A DNA stretch of 6,914 nt from Lysobacteraceae bacterium (lineage in GTDB: Bacteria; Pseudomonadota; Gammaproteobacteria; Xanthomonadales; Xanthomonadaceae), in the NCBI GenBank assembly GCA_028293685.1, contig JAQGOI010000307.1:1-6914 (forward strand), written 5' to 3'. The first letter of the stretch is position 1, and each line of letters opens with the position of its first letter. The notes under the pieces are model-generated. The model had not been told where the DNA came from, made no database searches, and saw only the letters and a list, made by a program, of their open reading frames with translations. The position numbers were made by a program, and so were the translations under genes. Below, piece after piece: positions 1 to 5,489 of the stretch.

Positions 1-792
1 CGCGCTGTCGCCAGCACGTCACCCGGCGGCATCGTGGTGGCTGCGATGGCCAATGCCGAGGGCGCGAAATCCGGTGAAGCCGATCTGGTGCGCATTGCCG
101 GTCCCGTGCAGACGCTGTCCAAACACCATTGCCGCGTGTTCTGGACGGCGCCCCTGCGCGACGGCGCCGTCGACGCCGCGCTGTCGGCTGCGTGGCTGGC
201 CGACGACGCACCGCGACCGATCCTCGACGGACGCTTCCTCAGCCGCCCTGGCGTGTTCGCATGGGACCGGATCGACCCGGCATCGGCATTGCTGGCGGCG
301 CACCTGCCGTCGGATCTTGCCGGCCACGGCGCAGACCTGGGCACCGGCTACGGCTATCTCGCCGCCGAAGTCCTTGGCCGTTGTCCAGACGTGGTCGCGC
401 TGGATGTCTACGAAGCCGACTCCCGCGCGCTGGCGCTGGCCCGGTCGAACCTGGCGCGGTTCGCCGAGCGTGCGGTCGTCGCGTTCCACTGGCACGACGT
501 CACCACGGGCCTGCCGCAACCCTACGATTTCATCGTCACCAATCCGCCGTTCCACGGTCGCGACCGAACCGAACGTCCCGACGTCGGCCGCGCCTTCATC
601 GCCGTCGCGGCGGCGGCATTGCGCCCCGGAGGCCGGCTGCTGCTCGTCGCCAATCGCCACCTGCCGTACGAGGCGGTGCTCGACGCGCAATTCGGCGACG
701 TGCGCATGCTGGCGCAGCAGTCGGGCTTCAAGGTGATCTGCGCGACCAGACGTTCGGCCGTCGTGACGCCAGCCCGGCGCGGTGCGCGATGA
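1..792 (+). CDS. rsmC: 16S rRNA guanine-N2 methyltransferase, RsmC type (5' partial)
   Basis: This is an S-adenosylmethionine-dependent methyltransferase; in E. coli RsmC makes m2G1207 in 16S rRNA of the assembling 30S subunit. The frame is open to the left edge, so the true start and most of the N-terminal domain lie outside; 263 codons are visible, against about 343 residues in E. coli RsmC. Visible parts are the end of the N-terminal, degenerate methyltransferase-like domain (GGIVVAAMANAEGAKS, then a KHHCRVFW segment), the linker with RPGVFAWDRID, the SAM-binding motif I (ADLGTGYGYLA, about nt 331-363), the acidic ALDVYEAD segment, and the catalytic NPPFH motif (nt 541-555) typical of amino-methylating guanine enzymes. 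The end FGDV...GFKVICATR also follows RsmC. The stop overlaps the start of the next gene in ATGA, so the two are probably co-translated. RlmG is a related family, but the domain order and the C-terminus fit RsmC better. Confidence 0.88.
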   Translation, partial: RAVASTSPGGIVVAAMANAEGAKSGEADLVRIAGPVQTLSKHHCRVFWTAPLRDGAVDAALSAAWLADDAPRPILDGRFLSRPGVFAWDRIDPASALLAAHLPSDLAGHGADLGTGYGYLAAEVLGRCPDVVALDVYEADSRALALARSNLARFAERAVVAFHWHDVTTGLPQPYDFIVTNPPFHGRDRTERPDVGRAFIAVAAAALRPGGRLLLVANRHLPYEAVLDAQFGDVRMLAQQSGFKVICATRRSAVVTPARRGAR

Positions 793-1490
793 AGCTCGTC
801 AAGCTGCTTGCCAACCTTGGCTACGGCAGCCGCAAACAGGTGACGCAGCTGTTTCGCACCGGCCAGGTCACCGACGCGACCGGCGACGTGCTCTATGCCG
901 ACGACCAGGTCGCGCATCCCGACATCCGCATCGATGGCGAGCCACTGGATCCCCCGGCCGGGCTGACCCTGATGCTGCACAAACCGACCGGCGTGACCTG
1001 TTCGGCCAAGGACCCCGGGCGCATCGTCTACGACCTGCTGCCGCCGCGATACCGCCTGCGCTCGCCGCTGCTGTCGATGGTCGGGCGCCTGGATCGCGAT
1101 ACCAGCGGCCTGTTGCTGCTCACCGACGATGGCGCCCTCCTGCATCGCATCGTGTCGCCGAAGTCGCGGCTGGCGAAAGTGTACGAAGCCACGCTGGCAC
1201 AGGACCTGCGCGGCAACGAAGCGGCGGTATTCGCCAGCGGCACGCTGCAGCTCGAATCCGAGCACACACCGTTGGCGCCGGCGCAACTCGATGTCGTCGA
1301 TCCGCGCCGCGCCCGCCTGACGCTGACCGAAGGTCGCTACCACCAGGTGCGACGCATGTTCGCCGCGGTCGGCAATCACGTCGAGGCGCTGCACCGCAGC
1401 CGCATTGGTGGATTGGAGCTGGGCCCATTGCCGCCAGGCCAATGGCGGCAGCTGGACGAAGAGGATTTGCAGCGTTTGTTCGGCGGCTGA
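789..1490 (+). CDS. rsuA: 16S rRNA pseudouridine(516) synthase, RsuA type
   Basis: RsuA isomerises uridine 516 of 16S rRNA, in the 530-loop region of the small subunit, to pseudouridine. The 233 residues match the family length (E. coli RsuA has 231). An S4-type RNA-binding region occupies about residues 1-55, followed by LMLHKPTGVTCS and the catalytic motif GRLDRDTSGLLLLTDDG with catalytic Asp102, the same number as in E. coli. HRIVSPKS and KVYEATL follow, then the EGRYHQVRRMFAAVGNHV block (181-198) and LHRSRIGGL. The start is ATG at 789 because it overlaps the upstream stop and begins the S4 region; a longer frame upstream only reads through the methyltransferase in another frame. There is no good Shine-Dalgarno sequence, which fits translational coupling to rsmC. 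The related RluB/RluE/RluF enzymes share motifs, but length and the C-terminal block favour RsuA. Confidence 0.9.
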   Translation: MKLVKLLANLGYGSRKQVTQLFRTGQVTDATGDVLYADDQVAHPDIRIDGEPLDPPAGLTLMLHKPTGVTCSAKDPGRIVYDLLPPRYRLRSPLLSMVGRLDRDTSGLLLLTDDGALLHRIVSPKSRLAKVYEATLAQDLRGNEAAVFASGTLQLESEHTPLAPAQLDVVDPRRARLTLTEGRYHQVRRMFAAVGNHVEALHRSRIGGLELGPLPPGQWRQLDEEDLQRLFGG

Positions 1491-1500
1491 GGGAGACTCG

Positions 1501-1559
1501 TGTGGGAGCGACGTCAGTCGCGATGGGTAGCCGTTAGCGAGACTGACGTCGCTCCCACA
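1501..1559. repeat. REP-like imperfect palindrome between convergent genes
   Basis: Positions 1501-1519 and 1541-1559 are perfect inverted complements (19 bp; outer arm begins TGTGGGAGCGACGTCAG). Two further G-C pairs may form inside after a mismatch, leaving a loop around TGGGTAGCCGTTA. The element fills nearly the whole gap between the rsuA stop and the stop of the DUF1415 gene on the other strand. The TGTGGGAGCGAC type of arm resembles interspersed REP/REPIN hairpins known from xanthomonads and pseudomonads; copy number cannot be judged from this window. There is no U-tract, so it is not a canonical intrinsic terminator, although it may stall polymerase or protect both mRNA 3' ends. Confidence 0.75.
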
Positions 1560-1571
1560 AGAAAGCGCCGC

Positions 1572-2126
1572 TCATTCCAGCAATTTCCGCCAGCCATCGA
1601 CGCCGAGCACGCGCAACGTCTCGACATTGCGCTGCACGATCGCATCGGGATCCGGGAACGCATCGACCGCGCGCGAGACGCTGTCCTCGCGCAACAGGTG
1701 CAGCGTCGGATACGGCGCGCGGTTGGTGAAATCCTCCACCGCGTCCGCTTCGCTGTCGGCGAACCGGTAATCGGGATGGAAGCTGGCGACCTGCAGCACG
1801 CCGTCCAGTTCCAGCGTCTCGACCAGCGCGTCGGCGTCGTCGAGGAAATCGTTGTAATCCAGGAAGTCGCCCAGCACCTGCGGATGGATCAGCAGGGTCG
1901 TGTCGATCCGCTCGGCCGGTGTATCGCGCAACAACAGCAGTTCCTCGCCCAGTTCCGCGAGCAGCGCGCTGCGCGTGCTGGCGTCGCTGAGCACGAACCG
2001 GACCTGGCCCTTGGCGACCACCGCCTTGGCGAACGGACACAGGTTCAGGCCGATCACCGCGCGTTCCAGCCAGCGCTGCGTGGCGGCGATGGGATCATCG
2101 TGCGGATCGGCCGCCGCGTCAGTCAC
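1572..2126 (-). CDS. DUF1415 family protein
   Basis: A 184-residue soluble protein of the DUF1415 family, whose biochemical role I do not know. Family marks are DPIAATQRWLERAVIGLNLCPFAK (residues about 11-34, with Cys30 in LNLCPFAK), TTLLIHPQVL (76-85), DFLDYNDFLD (87-96), VASFHPDYRFA (113-123), TNRAPYPTLHLLRE (134-147) and a C-terminal R-N-x-E-T-L segment. Conserved Cys and His residues could bind a metal or be catalytic, but this is inference. The chosen start is a GTG at 2126, since the conserved region begins soon after and everything further upstream in this frame is yajQ read in another frame. That GTG overlaps the yajQ stop by 8 nt (GTGACTGA), so translation is probably coupled to yajQ. 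No clear Shine-Dalgarno sequence and no signal peptide or membrane segment is seen. Confidence 0.85.
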   Translation of the reverse strand: MTDAAADPHDDPIAATQRWLERAVIGLNLCPFAKAVVAKGQVRFVLSDASTRSALLAELGEELLLLRDTPAERIDTTLLIHPQVLGDFLDYNDFLDDADALVETLELDGVLQVASFHPDYRFADSEADAVEDFTNRAPYPTLHLLREDSVSRAVDAFPDPDAIVQRNVETLRVLGVDGWRKLLE

Positions 2127-2601
2127 GGAAGTTGTCGAACTGCAACGGCCGCTCGAACTCGCTGGCACGCAGCAACGCCATCGCCGCCTGCAGGTCGTCG
2201 CGCTTCTTGCCGGTGATGCGCAGCTTGTCGCCGTTGATCTGGCTGTCGACCTTGATCTTGGCGTCCTTGAGCTGGGTCTGGATCTTCTTCGCCAGCTCGC
2301 GCTCGATGCCCTGCTTGACCGTGATTTTCTGGCGTGCGCCGGCAAGGTTGGTGTCGACGTCGCCGAACTCCAGGCAACGCACGTCGATCTTCCGGGCGAC
2401 CAGGCGCGCGCGCAGGATGTCGGTCATCTGCTGCAGCTGGAACTCGCTGGGCGCCGACTGCTCGATGCTGGTGTCGTCGCGCTCGAAGCGCGCCTCGACC
2501 CCCTTGAAATCGAACCGCGTGGTGAGCTCGCGGTTGGCCTGGTCCACGGCATTCGTCAGTTCGTGGGTATCGACTTCGGAGATCACATCGAAGGAAGGCA
2601 T
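2119..2601 (-). CDS. yajQ: YajQ family nucleotide-binding protein
   Basis: A 160-residue cytoplasmic protein of the UPF0234/YajQ family (E. coli YajQ has 163). Members have two ferredoxin-like RNP-type domains that bind nucleotides or RNA; in Xanthomonas campestris a YajQ protein has been described as a cyclic di-GMP effector that affects virulence gene expression. Diagnostic segments are the N-terminus MPSFDVISEVD, NRELTTRFDFKG (23-34), a central region around LEFGDVD, the KKIQTQLKDAKIKVDSQI stretch (105-122), GDKLRITGKKRDDLQAA (124-140) and the end RPLQFDNFRD. The ATG at 2601 is chosen because MPSFD is the family N-terminus; 56 extra upstream codons in frame look like non-coding readthrough. 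No strong Shine-Dalgarno sequence precedes it. The gene is first in a two-gene - strand unit with the DUF1415 gene and is divergent from the EamA transporter, with 91 nt between the starts. Confidence 0.92.
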   Translation of the reverse strand: MPSFDVISEVDTHELTNAVDQANRELTTRFDFKGVEARFERDDTSIEQSAPSEFQLQQMTDILRARLVARKIDVRCLEFGDVDTNLAGARQKITVKQGIERELAKKIQTQLKDAKIKVDSQINGDKLRITGKKRDDLQAAMALLRASEFERPLQFDNFRD

Positions 2602-2692
2602 GCAGGTGCGGCCGCGGGCGGGAGGCGCAGGGTAACGCACGGCGTGCATGCGGCGTGGGCACGCGCAGCGGGCGATGCGGCATCCTAGGCGC

Positions 2693-3592
2693 ATGGATGC
2701 TTCCCGATCACGCCAGCTGCCGGCGCACCGTGGCCGCGCGAGCATGCTGATGCTGCTTGCGGTCGGCACGTTTTCGCTGATGGATGCGGGCCTGAAGACG
2801 CTGTCGGTGCGCTATCCCACCTTCGAGGTCGCCGCCTTGCGTGGCGCCGCCTCCCTGCCGCTGGTGCTGGCGTGGGCGCTGTCCACCACCGGTGCGGCCG
2901 CACTGTTTCGCGTGCGCTGGTCGCTGCATCTGCTGCGCGGCGGCCTGGGCATCGCGATGATGGCCAGCTTCGTCTACGCGGTGCGGACGCTGCCGCTGTC
3001 GACCGCCTACTCGATCTTCTTCGTCGCGCCGCTGATGATCACCGCGCTCTCCGGACCGTTCCTGGGCGAACAGGTCGGACCGCGACGCTGGGTCGCGATT
3101 GCGGTCGGCCTGCTTGGCGTGGTCGTGCTGCTGCGTCCCACCGGCGAGGGCATGCGCAGCCTGGCGGCCCTGGCGGTGTTGCTGGCGGCGCTGATGTACG
3201 CGGTCAGCGCGATCACGGTACGGCTGCTCGCGCGCAGCGACAGCACGCAGGCGATGGTGGTGTGGTTGATGGCGATGATGGCCGTGGGCGCCGGACTGCT
3301 GGCGATCCCGCATTGGGTGCCGGTGCGTGCGCACGACCTGTGGGTGGTCGCCGGCGTCGGCATCGCCGGTGCGGTCGGGCAGTACACGATCACCGAGGCG
3401 TTCCGGCTCGGGGAAGCGTCGCTGCTGGCGCCGCTCGAATACACCGCGCTGGTGTGGGGCGTGCTGCTCGATGCGACGCTGTGGCGTGTGCTGCCCGACG
3501 CCGTGACATGGCTGGGCGCGGCGATCATCGTCGCCAGTGGGCTGTACCTGCTGCGGCGCGAACGCGTGCATGCGCTGGCGGAGCATCCGTGA
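2693..3592 (+). CDS. EamA/DMT superfamily inner-membrane transporter
   Basis: A 299-residue integral membrane protein of the drug/metabolite transporter superfamily, built from two EamA repeats of five helices each. Hydrophobic segments run from about residue 17 to 285: for example LMLLAVGTFSLMDAGLK, FEVAALRGAASLPLVLAW, GIAMMASFVYAVRTLPLS, STAYSIFFVAPLMITALSG, WVAIAVGLLGVVVLLRP (end of repeat 1, about residue 149), then a second set ending with WLGAAIIVASGLYLLRR. The repeat-typical phrases LPLSTAYSIFFVAPL...LGEQVGPRRW and GEASLLAPLEYTALVWG are clear. Substrate cannot be told; relatives export amino acids, nucleobases or drugs. The ATG at 2693 gives a short polar N-terminus; ATG codons at 2744 and 2750 are alternatives. 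The upstream site is weak. A membrane protein gene follows after 10 nt and is probably cotranscribed. Confidence 0.88.
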   Translation: MDASRSRQLPAHRGRASMLMLLAVGTFSLMDAGLKTLSVRYPTFEVAALRGAASLPLVLAWALSTTGAAALFRVRWSLHLLRGGLGIAMMASFVYAVRTLPLSTAYSIFFVAPLMITALSGPFLGEQVGPRRWVAIAVGLLGVVVLLRPTGEGMRSLAALAVLLAALMYAVSAITVRLLARSDSTQAMVVWLMAMMAVGAGLLAIPHWVPVRAHDLWVVAGVGIAGAVGQYTITEAFRLGEASLLAPLEYTALVWGVLLDATLWRVLPDAVTWLGAAIIVASGLYLLRRERVHALAEHP

Positions 3593-3602
3593 GGACACGC
3601 CG

Positions 3603-4127
3603 ATGCCCTTGCTGCTGATTCCATTGCTGCTGGTCGGATTCGTGCTGTTGTACCTGTTGCTGCTGCCGCTGGCGCTTCTGCAGCGCTATCGGGCCGGCCA
3701 CGCGCGCCGCCGCGCTCAGCCCTGGGTGATCGGCATCAACGCCTGGCTGCTGGCGACGTCGACAGTCACGTTCCTGTTCGGCGCATGGCTGGCTGGGCGC
3801 TGGGTCAGCGCGGCAATGACCGATGCAGTCGTGGGCCTGGCCGCAGGATTGCTGCTGGGCCTGGTCGGATTGTGGTTGACCCGTTTCGAGCGTGACCAGC
3901 GGGGTTGGCTGTACACGCCCAATCGTGCGCTGGTGCTGGTGCTGACACTGATCGTTGCCGGCCGGATCGGCTACGGCTTCTGGCATGCATGGCAATGGTG
4001 GCGCACGGATGCGGGGCACACGCGTTGGCTCGAGCAACAGGGCACCGTGCTCGCCGTGGGCGGTCTGCTGCTGGGCTACTACCTGGCCTACACCTGGGGC
4101 CTGCGCGCGCGCATTCGTCGAGGCTGA
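3603..4127 (+). CDS. Polytopic membrane protein of unknown function
   Basis: A 174-residue protein with about five predicted membrane helices: residues 2-26, 42-65, 72-93, 108-127 and 146-165, separated by short basic loops (QRYRAGHARRR at 27-37, TRFERDQRGW at 93-102, RARIRRG at the C-terminus). YTPNRALVLVLTL (104-116) and LLLGYYLAYTWGLR (155-168) look like conserved signatures. The overall shape reminds me of DUF1453/CcdC-like membrane proteins, but I cannot confirm that assignment, and no enzymatic motif is seen. The start at 3603 is fixed by a good Shine-Dalgarno sequence (GAGGA, 3591-3595, reading GTGAGGA with the preceding codon) that spans the stop codon of the upstream transporter, so the two are very likely cotranscribed and co-translated. 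Whether they work together is unknown. The gene ends convergent to the DNA glycosylase gene, 49 nt away. Confidence 0.8.
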   Translation: MPLLLIPLLLVGFVLLYLLLLPLALLQRYRAGHARRRAQPWVIGINAWLLATSTVTFLFGAWLAGRWVSAAMTDAVVGLAAGLLLGLVGLWLTRFERDQRGWLYTPNRALVLVLTLIVAGRIGYGFWHAWQWWRTDAGHTRWLEQQGTVLAVGGLLLGYYLAYTWGLRARIRRG

Positions 4128-4141
4128 TGGCCGGGACGATT

Positions 4142-4173
4142 GCACGACGCATGAGCGCCGCCTGCTGTCGTGC
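4142..4173. other. Short inverted repeat in convergent gap
   Basis: GCACGAC at 4142-4148 and GTCGTGC at 4167-4173 form a 7-bp stem with an 18-nt loop in the 49-nt gap between the membrane protein stop and the glycosylase stop. There is no U-run on either side, so it is at most a weak terminator or RNA-end structure. Confidence 0.3.
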
Positions 4174-4176
4174 GCG

Positions 4177-4935
4177 TCATGGCGCGGGATAGCGTTTCTG
4201 GCAGACCTCGCAGAAAAAAGCCCGCCGCTGCGCGCGCCCCAGGTGCTTGCGATAGCTCAGGCGATTGCCATCGCGCGGACAGGTCGTCTTCGTGTGCACC
4301 TGGTAGTGCTTCTTCAGCACGAATGCTTTCTTCCACTCGAGAAAATCAAAACTGTACTCGCGCGCCTGCTTGATCAGTTCGCCGAGCTTGCGCGGCGGCA
4401 GCGCGCCGACGGTGCTCTCCGGGTGCACGCGGATGCGGAACAGCACTTCGTTCTTGATGATGTTGCCCACGCCGGCGAAGATCGACTGGTCGAGCAGGGC
4501 GTCGGCCACGAGCGTATCGGGTTGCGCCCTGAGCTTGCGCCGCGCCTGCTTCGGGTCCCAGGCATCGGCCATCACATCGCCGCTCCAGTCGTAGCTGGCG
4601 TCGAGCTCGCCCTCGATGAATTTCACCGAGCACGCGTAGAGATTCAACACGCCGTTGTCGAACGCCAGGCTGACGCGCGGGGTCGTCAGCTTGCCGCTGC
4701 GGTCGGTCTTGTCCTCATCGATGCGGTAGCGGCCGAACAGCATGAAATGCACGCGCATGGCAAAGCCATCGAACGCGATCAGGAAGTGCTTGCCCCAACT
4801 GCACACCGCACGCACGCGCTGACCCTGCATGCGCTGTACATGCTGCTTGCTGTTGCCTGAGACCGCGCGCACGACCCGGCCCGCGAATTTCGCAGCCTCC
4901 TGCTTGAGGATGACGATCGATGGACCTTCAGGCAT
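4177..4935 (-). CDS. Nei/Fpg-family DNA glycosylase/AP lyase
   Basis: A 252-residue base-excision-repair enzyme of the Fpg/Nei family, expected to remove oxidised bases and nick the abasic site by beta,delta-elimination. The N-terminus MPEGPS carries the catalytic Pro2 and Glu3; the ATG at 4935 is fixed by this, since the proline must follow the initiator. WGKHFLIAF holds the family lysine (Lys49). The helix-two-turn-helix segment is clear at LLDQSIFAGVGNIIKNEVLFRIRVHP (148-172), with Asn158 matching the DNA-phosphate-contacting Asn of Fpg. The C-terminus has a zinc-finger region, CPRDG (219-223) to RRAFFCEVCQKRY (237-249), with Arg237 in the intercalation/phosphate-binding position. Cys219, Cys242 and Cys245 are present but Asp222 stands where the second cysteine is normal; His214 could be the fourth ligand. 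The MPEGPSIVIL start and the ACSVKFIEG and DFLEWKKAFVLKKH segments mark a subfamily closer to Nei than to MutM. Substrate range is not predictable. Confidence 0.88.
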   Translation of the reverse strand: MPEGPSIVILKQEAAKFAGRVVRAVSGNSKQHVQRMQGQRVRAVCSWGKHFLIAFDGFAMRVHFMLFGRYRIDEDKTDRSGKLTTPRVSLAFDNGVLNLYACSVKFIEGELDASYDWSGDVMADAWDPKQARRKLRAQPDTLVADALLDQSIFAGVGNIIKNEVLFRIRVHPESTVGALPPRKLGELIKQAREYSFDFLEWKKAFVLKKHYQVHTKTTCPRDGNRLSYRKHLGRAQRRAFFCEVCQKRYPAP

Positions 4936-5059
4936 CGCGCAACGCTAGCGGCGGCAGGGCGCACGCCTCGTGAACGGACAACCGCTTGCGCCCAGCGCAG
5001 GCCGCGCACACCGTATCGCAACCGTGCCGCTTCGCGTCGCGCTATCGAGGTGCTCCGAC

Positions 5060-5248
5060 ATGCTGCCCAGCGTCCATGTCCACTGTCCCTACTGTGGCGA
5101 ACCACTGCAGTTGTCCATCGATGCTTCCGCGGGCGACCAGCGCTATATCGAGGACTGCCAGGTGTGCTGTAGGCCGATCGCGGTGAGCGTCACGGTGGCC
5201 GAAGACGGCGACTTCGACGTCGCATGTCGCGCGGAAAACGACGCCTGA
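5060..5248 (+). CDS. CPXCG-motif small cysteine-rich protein
   Basis: A 62-residue protein with a probable one-zinc ribbon: the knuckle HCPYCGEP (residues 8-15, Cys9 and Cys12) and a second knuckle DCQVCCRP (32-39, Cys33 and Cys36, with extra Cys37). This is the arrangement of the CPXCG-type cysteine-rich family, about 60 residues long and of unknown function. The segment after the second knuckle (IAVSVTVAEDGDFDVACRAEND) is the family's short acidic tail. The ATG at 5060 is chosen because a GAGG site (5047-5050) lies 9 nt before it and because 30 extra upstream codons would add unrelated sequence. It stands divergent from the glycosylase gene with 124 nt between starts. No membrane segment or signal peptide is visible. 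Confidence 0.82.
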   Translation: MLPSVHVHCPYCGEPLQLSIDASAGDQRYIEDCQVCCRPIAVSVTVAEDGDFDVACRAENDA

Positions 5249-5489
5249 CGATGCCGCCGTGTTGTGAAGGTTGTGTTGGGTTCAGGCGTTCGGCGGCGCT
5301 CGGCGACAGCCGCGGTAGCCGGGCAATCCGCGGTGCCACCACCGCCTGCCGGGGGACTAGCCGTTTTCATCCCCGAAAGGGTTAACGCGGCGTTGCAACG
5401 GGGGTCGAGGCGGGGCTTGAGTTCACTTCGCGCTTGGCACAGTGCCGCTGCACGTTGGCAAGCGTGCTTCCCCCATTCCGGAGATTTCA
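5249..5489 (+). promoter_or_regulatory. Dyad-rich leader upstream of the EF-hand gene
   Basis: This 241-nt gap has no convincing gene. It holds several short dyads: a stem GCGGTG/CACCGC (5330-5335 with 5340-5345) extended by GGCA/TGCC (5322-5325 with 5347-5350) and CC/GG after a bulge; a CCC-GAAA-GGG hairpin with a GNRA loop (5372-5381); a 10-bp perfect palindrome CGTTGCAACG (5391-5400); GGCAC-A-GTGCC (5436-5446); and GCACG/CGTGC around TTGGCAAG (5450-5467). The run may be a structured 5' UTR or an operator region. I matched none of it to a known riboswitch and see no convincing -35/-10 pair. Confidence 0.35.
5480..5483 (+). promoter_or_regulatory. Ribosome binding site deciding the EF-hand gene start
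   Basis: GGAG at 5480-5483 lies 6 nt before ATG 5490. It selects this ATG over an in-frame GTG at 5442, which would add 16 residues in front of a normal signal peptide. Confidence 0.8.

Noticed and set aside
522..1442. Long - strand open frame opposite rsmC and rsuA
   Set aside because: It runs antisense to two clearly recognised genes, its composition is Arg/Gln/Ala-rich as expected of a high-GC shadow, and it has no recognisable domain.
1501..1559. Intrinsic terminator for rsuA
   Set aside because: The stem is strong, but neither strand has a following U-tract, so a REP-like element is the better description.
2602..2769. N-terminal extension of yajQ
   Set aside because: The conserved family N-terminus MPSFD begins at 2601 and the extra 56 residues overlap the divergent transporter start.
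2708..3598. Long - strand open frame opposite the EamA transporter
   Set aside because: The product is a His/Arg/Gln-rich shadow, while the + strand encodes a ten-helix transporter.
3955..4860. Long + strand open frame covering the glycosylase gene
   Set aside because: It is antisense to a glycosylase with all catalytic motifs and spans two unrelated genes; the translation has no family features.
5311..5400. Cyclic di-GMP-I or cobalamin riboswitch upstream of the EF-hand gene
   Set aside because: The GGTAGCCGGG string and the GAAA loop recall such RNAs, but the conserved core strings and their order are missing.
5435..5451. Sigma-54-like promoter (TGGCAC with a GC downstream)
   Set aside because: TGGCAC is present at 5435-5440, but the downstream GC dinucleotides fall one base short of or two bases beyond the required spacing, and the match overlaps a simple dyad.
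5442..5489. GTG start extending the EF-hand protein by 16 residues
   Set aside because: The ATG at 5490 has a well-spaced GGAG and begins a normal signal peptide; the extension would place basic and polar residues ahead of it without a ribosome site.
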